DNA of 64,000 bases, taken from contig CANKBS010000013.1 of NCBI GenBank assembly GCA_947480015.1, positions 1-64,000 on the forward strand, given 5' to 3'. Below the pieces are notes generated by a model, which worked only from the letters and a program-made list of their open reading frames with translations, searched no databases and had not been told where the DNA came from. Every line of letters starts with the position of its first letter. The first letter of the stretch is position 1. The position numbers were made by a program, and so were the translations under genes. Source of the stretch: Sphingobacteriaceae bacterium. GTDB taxonomy: Bacteria; Bacteroidota; Bacteroidia; B-17B0; Aurantibacillaceae. Positions 34,961 to 44,668 of the stretch are shown here, in pieces.

Positions 34961-37315
34961 TTAAGCACTTAATAACGCTATGCACTTATCAATTTCACGC
35001 ACCAAATCGTTTATCTGTTTTTTCATCTGCGGCTTTTCAGTAACTGCATCCGAATTATTCGCTAATATAATATTCTTTCGGTGACTATTCAAATCCGTAA
35101 CGTCAATTCGCTCACTATCAACTTGTTGCGAAATATTACCAATTACTTCGTTCATTTTTAACAATTGGTTGGCCATTTGCTCTTTTTCATCCAATAAAGC
35201 CAAACGCTGATCATTCAATCCGTCAATTTGCATGAACAGTCGGTCAATAAAGGCTTCCTGTTCGGCCACTTTAGCATTGTTACGCAGCGACTCAATCTCA
35301 GTTTCATAGTTGGCGATCTTCTCATTCATGGCAACCACACTCTCATTTAAACCGCTGATAACGGTTTGCATCACATCCATTTCAACCAATAAACTTTGTT
35401 TTTCGTTGTTTAAGAGGTTATAATTATTTTGTGCTTCTGCTAATGCCTCTGAAGATTGTAACGAATTACTTAATTGACCTTTTAATTCGCTCACTTCATT
35501 TTTTAATTGTGTGATTTCTTCAACCATGGCAGCATGATTCGCTTCCAGGTTGGTGATTTCGAAGTTTTTGTTTGCAAGGGTTTCTTTAAAATAATCGCTT
35601 TTACCTAAACTCTGAATTCTTACCTCTTCTAGCTCGCCTTTTAATAACGTAATTTCCGCTTCTTGAGCTTCCACTTTATCTTGAGCCAAATCAATCTCTT
35701 CAATGAGGTTAGAGTTTTCTGCCAATAATTTCTGATACTCTATTTCTTTTGCTAGGATTTCTTCTTTGGATGATAATTCGATTGTTGACTTAAAATTTTC
35801 CAATTCCGATTCCTTTTCAGAAATAGAATTTGTGAATACACTCAATTCGTTATTTAGTAATTCAATTTTCGTGTAAGCTTCGGTTAACTCGTTTGTCTTT
35901 TGCGCGATTACCGATTCAGCTTCGCTTAAGTGATTGGTAGTGGCTTCAAATAATAAACCTAAATTCGTTAACTCGGTATTTAGATTTTCAATTTGATTGC
36001 TAAGTTCGTTCACATAATCGCTGTGTGATAAATTTAAACCGGCAATTTGATTATTCAATTCATTTACCTGTTCGCTAGCTGAAAGTGAAGCGTTTTGTTT
36101 AAATAATTCAAATTCTGAATTTAAATTCGTGTTGCGATCGGCTTCATTTAATAACCGTAACTCCAGATCATTTAATTGAGCGCTTAAATTTTCAACTTCT
36201 GCCGTCTTTACTTCTAAACTCTGTGCAAGTTCTCCCAACACATTTACCGATCGGTCACTTTCAAGCTGAGCCTTGGCTAACTCCTCATTTAATTTTGAAT
36301 TCTGAGAATTGGAATGGATTAAGGTGTTTGATAATTTTTCCTCATACTCATTAATGATGCTGGCTGTTTTAACTTCATGCGAAGAAACTGTTTCTGTAAG
36401 GATTAATTCATGCGCCTTATTTAATTCGAGAATCTGATTTTCATAACCTGCACTCAAACGATTTTCTTTTTCAGTAAATTCTTGAGTTAAACTTTCAACT
36501 TGTGTGTTAAAATTGTTGGTTAGTGTACTTCTTTGTTCTTCTAAAGCAATGCGAAGATTAGTAATCTCAGATTGAAAATTCTGTTCCAATCCCTGAGAAG
36601 ATGCGGTTAGGCTTTCTTCCAGTTGGGTTAATTTAATTTGGTGATTTTGTTTTAAGGTCAATACTTCTTCCTCACTGGCATTTTTATATTCACTTAGCTG
36701 ATTCTCGAAATGAGAGCTAAGGTTATTTACTTCCAAAACATGAGCGCTGTTAAGTGCTATAATTTCTTCTTCATGCATTAAAACCAAACTTTGTTCACGG
36801 TCGGCCCAGTTAATGGCTAATTCAGAAGCGCGGTTCTCAAACTCTTCTTTAATACCGGCTTCTTTGTAATGGGTATTGGTTTTAAGGTCTATGATTTGTG
36901 CATTAAAATCATCTTTCACTCTGGTTAACTCGCTAGTGTTTTCGTTTTGAATCTCTTCAATTTTAGATTCATAGCTCGCTACAATCGAATTCAAATCGTC
37001 CTTCAGACTTTGAATTTCAGCCAATCTCGCCTCAATCTCCTCCTGTTTTGCCTGTAACTGATCTTTAATGGTACCTCTAAGTTCTTTAAATGCAGTTAAT
37101 TCGGCTTTGTAATTGTTATTGTCGCGCTCCATAACTACCAGCTTTGTGTTTAACACATCAATGGTAACTTGTAAGCGTTTACAGTCTTCATCACGCATTA
37201 TCAATTGGTTACGGTAGTCACTTAAGGAGCGTTTAAGTTCATTAAACTCTTTGCGTAGAACAACATCGTTGTCAAGGACTTCCTGTAATTCAGATTTTAT
37301 GCTTTGTACATTCAT
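34961..37315 (-). CDS. Giant coiled-coil protein upstream of zapA
   Basis: The 784-residue protein is almost wholly predicted coiled coil, rich in Glu, Leu, Asn and Lys, with no signal peptide or TM helix, so it is probably cytosolic. Irregular repeats of the form (E/N)LN-NQI-NLN-EL recur in the middle. The C-terminal end INDLVREIDKCIALLSA resembles the tail I recall from the short (about 100-residue) coiled-coil proteins that precede zapA in other Bacteroidota. It may be a greatly enlarged ZapB-like or structural partner of ZapA. Its true function is unknown. No upstream -33/-7 pair is clear. Confidence 0.7.
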   Translation of the reverse strand: MNVQSIKSELQEVLDNDVVLRKEFNELKRSLSDYRNQLIMRDEDCKRLQVTIDVLNTKLVVMERDNNNYKAELTAFKELRGTIKDQLQAKQEEIEARLAEIQSLKDDLNSIVASYESKIEEIQNENTSELTRVKDDFNAQIIDLKTNTHYKEAGIKEEFENRASELAINWADREQSLVLMHEEEIIALNSAHVLEVNNLSSHFENQLSEYKNASEEEVLTLKQNHQIKLTQLEESLTASSQGLEQNFQSEITNLRIALEEQRSTLTNNFNTQVESLTQEFTEKENRLSAGYENQILELNKAHELILTETVSSHEVKTASIINEYEEKLSNTLIHSNSQNSKLNEELAKAQLESDRSVNVLGELAQSLEVKTAEVENLSAQLNDLELRLLNEADRNTNLNSEFELFKQNASLSASEQVNELNNQIAGLNLSHSDYVNELSNQIENLNTELTNLGLLFEATTNHLSEAESVIAQKTNELTEAYTKIELLNNELSVFTNSISEKESELENFKSTIELSSKEEILAKEIEYQKLLAENSNLIEEIDLAQDKVEAQEAEITLLKGELEEVRIQSLGKSDYFKETLANKNFEITNLEANHAAMVEEITQLKNEVSELKGQLSNSLQSSEALAEAQNNYNLLNNEKQSLLVEMDVMQTVISGLNESVVAMNEKIANYETEIESLRNNAKVAEQEAFIDRLFMQIDGLNDQRLALLDEKEQMANQLLKMNEVIGNISQQVDSERIDVTDLNSHRKNIILANNSDAVTEKPQMKKQINDLVREIDKCIALLSA

Positions 37316-37703
37316 TAGGCGCCGTTTTGATTTTCATAAAAATACCTAAGGAATAGCAGCGCCGCGCTAATAGTAAACACTATGATTAAACAGGCTTGTG
37401 TTAATTAAGCTTGGGGTTATGAGCAGGCTGTTGTTAATTACTTAAGGCTACCAAACCCTCATGGATAGGGAGTTTTATGCCATAAATAGAAAAAGGCTCC
37501 TAATAAACCAGAGATTTTCATTTAGTTTTATGCCATTAAGCTCGTAATCTAAAAATTTTAGGGAAATGCGGGGCTTTGCAAAATTGCGACTCTAGGGGCA
37601 AAACTTTAAACAAAATTAATGTAGAATTAACTTGTTAAAGATTTATTGTAATTTAACATGGTAAAACAAAACTTTTTCAATTTTTCTCCGTTTAAATGTT
37701 AAG

Positions 37704-37731
37704 AAAACCGCCTGAGATTGCGGTTTTTTTT
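37704..37731 (+). terminator. Intrinsic terminator upstream of rpoD
   Basis: AAAACCGC, eight-base loop, GCGGTTTT, then more T. It reads as a plus-strand terminator, yet no plus-strand gene precedes it; the gene to its left is on the minus strand. Confidence 0.75.
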
Positions 37732-37732
37732 A

Positions 37733-37740
37733 TACTTTTG
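37733..37740 (+). promoter_or_regulatory. -7 box for rpoD (TACTTTTG)
   Basis: Exact TAnnTTTG match 24 bp before the rpoD ATG. The -33 position falls inside the terminator stem and has no TTG. Confidence 0.5.
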
Positions 37741-37764
37741 TAGTCTTAAACCAAATTTAATAGC

Positions 37765-38628
37765 ATGAGGCAGCTAAAAATAACCAAATCCATCACAAAC
37801 CGCGAGAGCGCGTCGCTTGATAAATATCTTCAAGAAATTGGTCGTGAGGAATTAATCACAGCCGAGGAAGAAGTTATTTTAGCGAAAAAAATAAAGGATG
37901 GTGATCAACGTGCCCTTGAAAAATTAACTCGTGCAAATTTACGTTTTGTGGTTTCCGTTGCTAAACAATATCAAAATCAAGGTCTGAGTTTACCCGATTT
38001 AATTAATGAAGGTAATCTTGGTTTAATTAAGGCGGCACGTCGTTTTGATGAGACTCGAGGTTTTAAATTTATTTCTTATGCCGTTTGGTGGATTCGTCAA
38101 AGTATTCTTCAGGCATTAGCTGAACAAAGTCGTATTGTGCGTTTACCATTGAATCAAGTTGGCTCATTAAATAAAATAAACAAAGCTTATAGCAAACTCG
38201 AACAACTATTTGAACGCGAACCAAGTGCTGAAGAATTAGCAGATATGCTTGATTTGCCCATTGATAAAGTTAGTGACACCATGAAGGTTAGTGGTCGCCA
38301 TGTAAGCATGGATGCTCCTTTTGCCAATGGCGAAGAAAGTAGTTTGTTGGATGTATTAGTGAATTTAGATTCACCAAAAGCCGATACCGGTTTGATGAAT
38401 GAATCACTTAGTAAAGAAATTGATCGTGCCTTAAGCACGTTGACTGAAAGAGAACGTGATGTAGTGAAATTGTTTTTCGGCATTGGTTTAAATCATGGCT
38501 TAACGCTTGAAGAGATTGGTGATAAATTTGATTTAACCCGCGAACGCGTGCGTCAAATTAAGGAAAAAGCTATTAGACGTTTACGTCACAGTAGTCGCAG
38601 TAAATTGCTACAGCAATATTTAGGGTAA
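37765..38628 (+). CDS. rpoD: Primary RNA polymerase sigma factor (RpoD/SigA)
   Basis: The 287-residue protein is the short housekeeping sigma of Bacteroidota, lacking region 1.1 and the non-conserved insert. Region 1.2 ([20 protein letters not shown]), region 2 ([30 protein letters not shown], then [17 protein letters not shown]), region 3 and region 4.2 helix-turn-helix ([29 protein letters not shown]) are all clear. It should recognise the TTG/TAnnTTTG promoters noted across this window. It is monocistronic, with its own -7 box and a terminator after it. Confidence 0.95.
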   Translation: MRQLKITKSITNRESASLDKYLQEIGREELITAEEEVILAKKIKDGDQRALEKLTRANLRFVVSVAKQYQNQGLSLPDLINEGNLGLIKAARRFDETRGFKFISYAVWWIRQSILQALAEQSRIVRLPLNQVGSLNKINKAYSKLEQLFEREPSAEELADMLDLPIDKVSDTMKVSGRHVSMDAPFANGEESSLLDVLVNLDSPKADTGLMNESLSKEIDRALSTLTERERDVVKLFFGIGLNHGLTLEEIGDKFDLTRERVRQIKEKAIRRLRHSSRSKLLQQYLG

Positions 38629-38653
38629 TCATCTTTTTTGTTTTAAAATAATT

Positions 38654-38681
38654 AAAAGGTCAAATAAAGTCTGACCTTTTT
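38654..38681 (+). terminator. Terminator after rpoD
   Basis: AAAAGGTCA and TGACCTTTTT form the stem around a 9-base loop. It overlaps the TTG (38680) that the ORF track gives as the next gene start, which supports a later start for that gene. Confidence 0.8.
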
Positions 38682-38697
38682 GCATTATCATTGTGCT

Positions 38698-39657
38698 ATG
38701 ATGAAATTACTCAAACGCAGTCTTTCACTTTTACTTTCCATTTGCCTCGGTCTCGTTTTTATATTTTCGGCCTATACAAAGTTGATACCCGTTATAGAAA
38801 CGTTTGAGTTTAGTTTTGTAGACACCGGTTTGGCTAATTGGTATGTGGCTCCTGTACTTGCCAGATTAATGATTGGACTAGAATTATTTTTAGGTATTTT
38901 GCTTGTTGCGAATTACAAACTCAAAAGATTTACTTTGCCCCTATCGGTTTTCCTATTGTTGTTTTTTATCGTTTACCTTATTATTCAAATTATTATCAAT
39001 GGCAACAGTGGCAATTGCGGCTGCTTTGGCGAACAGCTTATTATGACGCCCTTGCAGGGCATACTAAAAAACATCATCATGATAGTCCTGGCGCTTATGG
39101 TTTACTTTACCTGCATCAATTGGGAATTAAAATACAATGGCTTACTAGTGAGTTTAGTTGCTCTTAATGCTATTATAGCGCCATTTATTGTTAATCCTGT
39201 TGATTATACATACACCTCCAACAATCTTGATGAGAAAGTGAATTACCCCCTTGAATTAAATTTATTGTATGAACCTGAAGATAGTATCAAAGTTGAAATT
39301 CCTAAAGTGGGCTTACGAAAAGGGAAACAGGTACTGGCCTTTTTAAGTTTAACCTGCTCGCATTGCCGCATTGCGGCTAAGAAATTCAGACTCCTTAAAA
39401 AGGAAAACCCAAAACTACCCATTTACTTTATTCTTAACGGCGATCGTTCCGATTTTAAAGCCTTTATTGAAGATACGCGTGCCGATAATATTCCTTACAG
39501 TTTTTGTTTAGGTAAAACTTTTATAGCGCTTGCCTCTTCTCATTTACCTCGCATATATTATCTTGACAACAGCATTGTTGTTAAAAAAGTAGATTACTTT
39601 GAACTTAATCAATACGCTATTGAAAAATGGATTGCCGGTAGTAAAATTGAACCTTAG
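38698..39657 (+). CDS. MauE/DoxX-like membrane protein with thioredoxin-like end
   Basis: The 319-residue protein has four TM helices in the first 130 residues, with the MauE/DoxX-type motif GNCGCFGE, more TM segments near 140-165, and a soluble C-terminal domain with LSLTCSHCRIAAKKF (CxxC). This layout resembles Bacteroidota proteins that pair a DoxX/MauE membrane domain with a thioredoxin-like fold, suggesting disulfide or quinone-linked redox work. The partner is unknown. ATG 38698 or 38701 is preferred over TTG 38680, which lies in the rpoD terminator. Confidence 0.8.
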   Translation: MMKLLKRSLSLLLSICLGLVFIFSAYTKLIPVIETFEFSFVDTGLANWYVAPVLARLMIGLELFLGILLVANYKLKRFTLPLSVFLLLFFIVYLIIQIIINGNSGNCGCFGEQLIMTPLQGILKNIIMIVLALMVYFTCINWELKYNGLLVSLVALNAIIAPFIVNPVDYTYTSNNLDEKVNYPLELNLLYEPEDSIKVEIPKVGLRKGKQVLAFLSLTCSHCRIAAKKFRLLKKENPKLPIYFILNGDRSDFKAFIEDTRADNIPYSFCLGKTFIALASSHLPRIYYLDNSIVVKKVDYFELNQYAIEKWIAGSKIEP

Positions 39658-39661
39658 GGTT

Positions 39662-39689
39662 GTTAAATAGGCCGGTTTTAACTTTTTTT
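39662..39689 (+). terminator. Possible terminator after the MauE/DoxX-like gene
   Basis: GTTAAA and TTTAAC form a weak AT-rich stem around a nine-base GC-rich loop, followed by seven T. Stability is modest. Confidence 0.4.
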
Positions 39690-39746
39690 ACCGATTCGTA
39701 TTATTTAAGCGCAATATTTTATATTTTGTATTCTTAAAATCTTAAA

Positions 39747-42119
39747 ATGAATCGTTATATTTTTACATTCATTCTAATTCGTGCAACTGCCCACCTTTTT
39801 TCACAAGAAGACAGACAAGTTAGCAGTGGCATCTTTAGGTTAGAAGATCTATCTAAAATTTTAATAAAGGAAATAAATCGTTTTCGCTTGGAAAAAGGTT
39901 TAGACAGCCTTGAAACCAGTGAAATGCTGTTAACCGCTGCAGAAATGAGTTCTCAGGATCTCATGGATAATGAATCAGAAAAGACCAACCGCAAAAACAC
40001 TTTAAGCTATTTAAAACTCATTGGTGCAACACAACGTGGCGAAGAACTCACCATGAAGGGTGATATTCTGAAAGGCCGAAGTGAATACACAGCAGCAGAA
40101 GTTGCCAAAGTAATTTATACGAGATGGGGAAACAATGCTAAAGATCTGCCTGTATTAACCAACCCGAAATATACGTTGGTAGGCATAGTAGGCAGTATTG
40201 ATGAGAATGGGGAAAGGGTATATGTAAGTGCTTTTTTTGGAGGCTATGATATTATGAACGGCGGCGTTATTTACAAAAAACAACTAACCGTGCCTTTTAA
40301 TACCAAATCAAAAAGATTAAAAGGTCCCGATCTTAAAACCTGTAAAACGTGTGAACGTTGGCATAATTTTGACCTATTGCAAAAAGGCTTGTATGTATCT
40401 CAAGGAAAAATCTTACTTCGTTATCCAAATGCCAAAGAACTTCGTAGCTTTCTTAAAAAAACAAAAGACGGCTTGGCTTTTGATATTGTGCAACGCAGCC
40501 AGTACATCAGTGCCGATTATAATATTTTAGATAACAACCTTTACAATAAAGGTTTAATGGGCAAAGTTATTTATACAGATAAATTCTTTAAAAAGAATTT
40601 ACTCATAACCAAGGATAAAAAAGCGAACCGAAAAGTAAAAGGTATTGAAGTAGAAATGGGCGAAATGGATCCTAAAATAACAGGTCCATATGAACTTAAT
40701 TTAATTGTGGTGCAAAACGGTGCTGTTTGTAAAACGATTACCCGTGGTTATACCGAAACCAATACCGCTGAAAGTGACACCCCTATCGGGCTATTGGCCA
40801 TGCCTAACAGTCGCGGTTTAAAGCCGGCGTTCGAACCATATTCCGAAAGTTCTATTCTCAATTTTATTATTCCTTTTGAGAAAAATAAATCTGAATTTAA
40901 GGAAGCCGACATTCAGCCTTTAATAAAAGCCCTTAACGAGCCTGATTTTATTATTGACGGATTATATATTGAGGCCTACTCTTCTATTGAAGGTGACTCT
41001 GCTACTAATTATAAACTCCAGCAAAAACGGGCCGAAAGTGTGGTAAATGTTTTACAAGGTTTTCAAAATTCTAAAATAAAACCAAATATTCTTACGCGTG
41101 ATAGTTGGGGGTTATTTTTATTGGAGAATGAAGATGGTAAATATGCCGATATAGTTAAATTAGGGAAATACAAGGCTATTGAGCGCATTAACAGCGATAA
41201 AAAATTACTGGAAGAATTAGAACCCATTTTGGCTAAAGAACGATTTGCCCACATCATTATGGATGTGACCTATGATGTAAGTGGTAATAAAGAACAGATA
41301 GTATCGCAGGTAAGTTTTAACAGAGCTGTGAAGTCTAGTAACATAAAATTATCTTATAAAATACTTGACCTCATTCATAAACGTGTACAGGAAGGCAAAT
41401 ACAGCGCCTCCATATACGACAGTTTAAAAATTGATGAAACACTTGCAAATGTGGGTATTCTAAACAATCACATCTTCTATCAATATCAGGTTACAAATAA
41501 TGTGAGTGATGAGGATGCGGCAGCCTTTAATCGGTTGGTTAAAATTGAACCATTAAATCCTATTCTTCAATACAATTCGGTTTTCTGCCAACTTAAACTC
41601 GACCGCAATGCCGGTATTCCAGAACATCAGGCTCAAGTGCAACAAACCATTAATAACTTATATGGTAAGTTAGACAGTAATATGGTTAATGGTTTAAATA
41701 TCGAATGGCAATTCAAAATCATGGAAAGTCTCGATACGCTAACAAATGCCGAAGCTCAGATTGACGCTTGTATCGCAAGAATCAAACAATTTTACACTAT
41801 TAAAGAAGCTACCTGGCAAAGCGCATTGAAATTAGCAGTGGTGTTTAATCGCATCAAAGATTATTCATATGCTGCCGCCTTACTTGAGCCTTATGTGTAT
41901 AAGGCTCAAGTAAATGAAAATTTAGTCTTTATGTATATTAGTTCAGCTAGTCGTGTTCAGGAAAAATATTATTCACGCACGTTTGCTAAAGCTTTGGAAA
42001 TTGCTAAAACTAAAAATCAGGATCGTTACTGCAAGTTATTTGGTGAACCCTTTATGACTTTTCAGGTCTTAGAAAACCCTCAAGTAAAACGCACCTATCA
42101 GGCCGCCTGCAGCAGGTAA
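39747..42119 (+). CDS. Secreted protein: CAP-like and OmpA-like regions
   Basis: The 790-residue protein has a signal peptide (about 1-20), then a CAP/SCP-like region (about 30-165: EINRFRLEKGLDSLE, WGNNAKDLPVLTNPKYTLVGIVG). Next is a region with CKTCERWHNFD, and an OmpA-like segment (about 370-440: FIIPFEKNKSEF, then AYSSIEGDSATNYKLQQKRAESV). The C-terminal 250 residues are helical, TPR-like in feel. OmpA-like domains usually hold peptidoglycan; CAP domains are often extracellular. There is no lipobox and no T9SS sorting tail. I know of no family with exactly this order. Confidence 0.7.
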   Translation: MNRYIFTFILIRATAHLFSQEDRQVSSGIFRLEDLSKILIKEINRFRLEKGLDSLETSEMLLTAAEMSSQDLMDNESEKTNRKNTLSYLKLIGATQRGEELTMKGDILKGRSEYTAAEVAKVIYTRWGNNAKDLPVLTNPKYTLVGIVGSIDENGERVYVSAFFGGYDIMNGGVIYKKQLTVPFNTKSKRLKGPDLKTCKTCERWHNFDLLQKGLYVSQGKILLRYPNAKELRSFLKKTKDGLAFDIVQRSQYISADYNILDNNLYNKGLMGKVIYTDKFFKKNLLITKDKKANRKVKGIEVEMGEMDPKITGPYELNLIVVQNGAVCKTITRGYTETNTAESDTPIGLLAMPNSRGLKPAFEPYSESSILNFIIPFEKNKSEFKEADIQPLIKALNEPDFIIDGLYIEAYSSIEGDSATNYKLQQKRAESVVNVLQGFQNSKIKPNILTRDSWGLFLLENEDGKYADIVKLGKYKAIERINSDKKLLEELEPILAKERFAHIIMDVTYDVSGNKEQIVSQVSFNRAVKSSNIKLSYKILDLIHKRVQEGKYSASIYDSLKIDETLANVGILNNHIFYQYQVTNNVSDEDAAAFNRLVKIEPLNPILQYNSVFCQLKLDRNAGIPEHQAQVQQTINNLYGKLDSNMVNGLNIEWQFKIMESLDTLTNAEAQIDACIARIKQFYTIKEATWQSALKLAVVFNRIKDYSYAAALLEPYVYKAQVNENLVFMYISSASRVQEKYYSRTFAKALEIAKTKNQDRYCKLFGEPFMTFQVLENPQVKRTYQAACSR

Positions 42120-42128
42120 GTATGAATC

Positions 42129-44582
42129 TTAGCTTTTAGAAATTGGGATGCTGAGTTTAACACTGATGTTCCGCCCCATGCTGTATATACCCGAGCGACC
42201 AGTGCCGTTGATCGGATAATTATCAAAATATTTTAAGCGACTCATATTCGATTGATAGGCAGCATCGGTTAAATTGTTCGCGAAAACCAAAAACGTAACT
42301 AAAGGTTTTGATTTTTTATTTACGATCGTTGTCCCAAATCCTGCATCCACTAAGCCATAAGATGGCGTTTTCGTTTCAGTTCCATCCACCGCATAAATTC
42401 TATTTTGTGCAGCGTAATACTGATAAGCTACTTTAATAAAAACAGCGGTGAAGCAAGCTTTCTTTTTTCTGAATTCGGCACGGAGTTCTGAATTGCTGTG
42501 CACTGGCGGAATAAATGGGAGATATTTGTTCGTTGCATTTATCGCAACAGACTGACCACCCAAATTTTGAGCATATACAAGAGAAATGGAATTTTCAAAA
42601 TGCAACCAATCTAAAGGGTGTGGATGTATGTCGATAGAGCCTTCTGCCCCATACAACAGCGCCTTGGTTTGTTCGTATTTAAATACAGGGTAATTATTGC
42701 CCGATTCCACATAAACAGAATCGCCTCCCCCTAAACTGCCCAACTTTTGATTAAAAATATAATTGCTTATAAGGTTTTCGAATATTTCGGCACTGGCCGA
42801 GATGTGATCATTATCAAAAAAAATCCCCAAATCCTCTTGCAAACTAAACTCAGGTTTAAAATTAACATTTCCTAATTGTTCATATCCGGTTCCAGGGTGT
42901 ACCCCTTGTGCTGCTAATTCAGAAACATTGGGAGCTCTGAAACCCCTTGCAATATTGGCTTTTAGAAGCCATTGTTTGGTTAAACGGTAACTAGCCCCAA
43001 CACTGCCTGAAAACCCATTAAAACACTGCTTGTATGCCGAAAATCTTTCTGTTACTCCCGTTACTGAACTGCTTTGAACTTCATCAAATCCTGTTACCTT
43101 GTTTTTTCCAACAAACAACACCTCATTCTGAAACCAACGTGTATCGTAGCGCGCACCAAATGCGAGGTCTAAAGCCTTCCAATTTTTTTTCACAAAAACA
43201 AATGGAGCCAAATCGAATAACTGATAATTTGGAATGACAAACGCTGTTGCTTTATTGGTTGCGTTTTGCTGATACATACCATTTAAACCGGTGGTTCCCT
43301 CCCATCCATTTTTTTCAGGAAAATAATATTTGGCGTCATAACTCAAGGTGTTTAATGTTAAATACAAACCTGCCATGTCTGTTTTTTCAGGATGAGAATA
43401 TTCTCTTCGTACACTATTTTGATAGCCTAAGCGCAAGGCCAGTTTGCTTTTACCCAAAATAAAATTGCTCGTTGAAAAACAACGGTAATGTTGCACTCTT
43501 TGGTGAATAGCGCCGATACTATAGGCGTTTAATTCAGATGGAGAAACTATCGACCGTATGCTATCTGCTTCTGTGAGTTGTTTGGTAAATTTTCTGCTGA
43601 TCGAATCGCGACTGCCATCTGGTATTTCTTGCAAATTGTCGTACAAGGAAAAATTTAGATGTGAGTAACCCCACTTGCGGTTTAATCCCAAGTTGGCATT
43701 TACATCCCTTTCCTTAAACCCGGTGTTGTATACCCTGCCATCGTATTTGTTTTTAAAATCCATCGCCTCTTTATATGAAGCACGAAGACCCCAAATAAAT
43801 CCCTTTTTATTTCCGGCTGTAACTCCCGATATAGAACGCAATCCATTATTACTTTGATAATTACTCTGTACCATCGATTTTATGGTGCTTTCCGGTAACG
43901 GATCTTGTGGCAATAAATTTACCACACCTGCTAAGGCATCAGAGCCATAAATTAAACTGGCGGGTCCTTTCACCACTTCAATGCGATCTATTAAATACTG
44001 GTCCACTTCAATACCATGCTCATCACCCCATTGCTGACCTTCCTGTCTGACCCCATCAAATAATGTAAGAATGCGGTTGGAACCTAATCCACGTATATAA
44101 GGTTTCGATACATTTGGCCCTGTTGAAAGTGCATGAATACCCGGAACTTTTGTAAGTGCATCAATAATATTGGTAGCCGAATTATCTTGTAAGTATTTTG
44201 AGTCAATTAAGGCCATGGGTACCGGATTTCTTTTTATTTCAGTAGCCTTTGAAATGCCTGTAACAACAATCTCGTTTTCCTCAATAACCGACTCCTCTAA
44301 TGCTACCTCAAGGTTGGCGATACTAGTTAAATCAAGTAATTCAACATGCGATTTATAACCGATTAATTTTACTTGAACGAGGGTTTTAAGTTTTGGCAGA
44401 TTGTTTATTTCAAAACTGCCGTCACCTTTGGTTAAGGCGCCACTTTTAAGATCTGGAAAATAAACCACAGCGCCCGGTAACAGTTCTCCACTCGATTGGC
44501 TTTTGACATGACCACTAAGCCTTTGTTGCGCCAAATAAGGAAAGGAAGCGAGCGTAATTATAAATACTATTAAATAGTTCAT
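42129..44582 (-). CDS. TonB-dependent outer-membrane receptor
   Basis: The 817-residue protein has a signal peptide (about 1-18), a carboxypeptidase-regulatory-like domain (LSGHVKSQSSGELLPGAVVYF, about 22-100), a plug with NIIDALTKVPGIHALS and VVKGPASLIYGSDALAGVVN, and a 22-stranded barrel ending NISVKLSIPISKS. TonB and ExbBD would energise uptake through the outer membrane. The motif GVRQEGQQWGDEHGIEVDQ near residues 178-196 recalls metal receptors, and a small His/Cys protein gene lies upstream. The substrate is not proven; vitamin, siderophore and metal uptake are all possible. Confidence 0.9.
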   Translation of the reverse strand: MNYLIVFIITLASFPYLAQQRLSGHVKSQSSGELLPGAVVYFPDLKSGALTKGDGSFEINNLPKLKTLVQVKLIGYKSHVELLDLTSIANLEVALEESVIEENEIVVTGISKATEIKRNPVPMALIDSKYLQDNSATNIIDALTKVPGIHALSTGPNVSKPYIRGLGSNRILTLFDGVRQEGQQWGDEHGIEVDQYLIDRIEVVKGPASLIYGSDALAGVVNLLPQDPLPESTIKSMVQSNYQSNNGLRSISGVTAGNKKGFIWGLRASYKEAMDFKNKYDGRVYNTGFKERDVNANLGLNRKWGYSHLNFSLYDNLQEIPDGSRDSISRKFTKQLTEADSIRSIVSPSELNAYSIGAIHQRVQHYRCFSTSNFILGKSKLALRLGYQNSVRREYSHPEKTDMAGLYLTLNTLSYDAKYYFPEKNGWEGTTGLNGMYQQNATNKATAFVIPNYQLFDLAPFVFVKKNWKALDLAFGARYDTRWFQNEVLFVGKNKVTGFDEVQSSSVTGVTERFSAYKQCFNGFSGSVGASYRLTKQWLLKANIARGFRAPNVSELAAQGVHPGTGYEQLGNVNFKPEFSLQEDLGIFFDNDHISASAEIFENLISNYIFNQKLGSLGGGDSVYVESGNNYPVFKYEQTKALLYGAEGSIDIHPHPLDWLHFENSISLVYAQNLGGQSVAINATNKYLPFIPPVHSNSELRAEFRKKKACFTAVFIKVAYQYYAAQNRIYAVDGTETKTPSYGLVDAGFGTTIVNKKSKPLVTFLVFANNLTDAAYQSNMSRLKYFDNYPINGTGRSGIYSMGRNISVKLSIPISKS

Positions 44583-44668
44583 TAAAATAAAATTAAAGAA
44601 TAAATGAATGTCCTAAAAGACAAGATTAACAATTAGCTAAAAACCGAAAAAAAACAACCGGAATATAA

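Larger units (their letters stand above)
37316..37764. other. 449-bp intergenic region between divergent genes
   Basis: There is no ORF of 60 codons or more, no tRNA-like fold and no repeat shared with the other intergenic elements. It holds a plus-strand intrinsic terminator (37704-37731) with no gene before it and a rpoD -7 box just after it. On the minus strand TAATTTTG (37611-37618) fits a -7 box, but it is 296 bp before the coiled-coil ATG. The stretch 37316-37700 is a candidate small-RNA locus. Confidence 0.5.
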
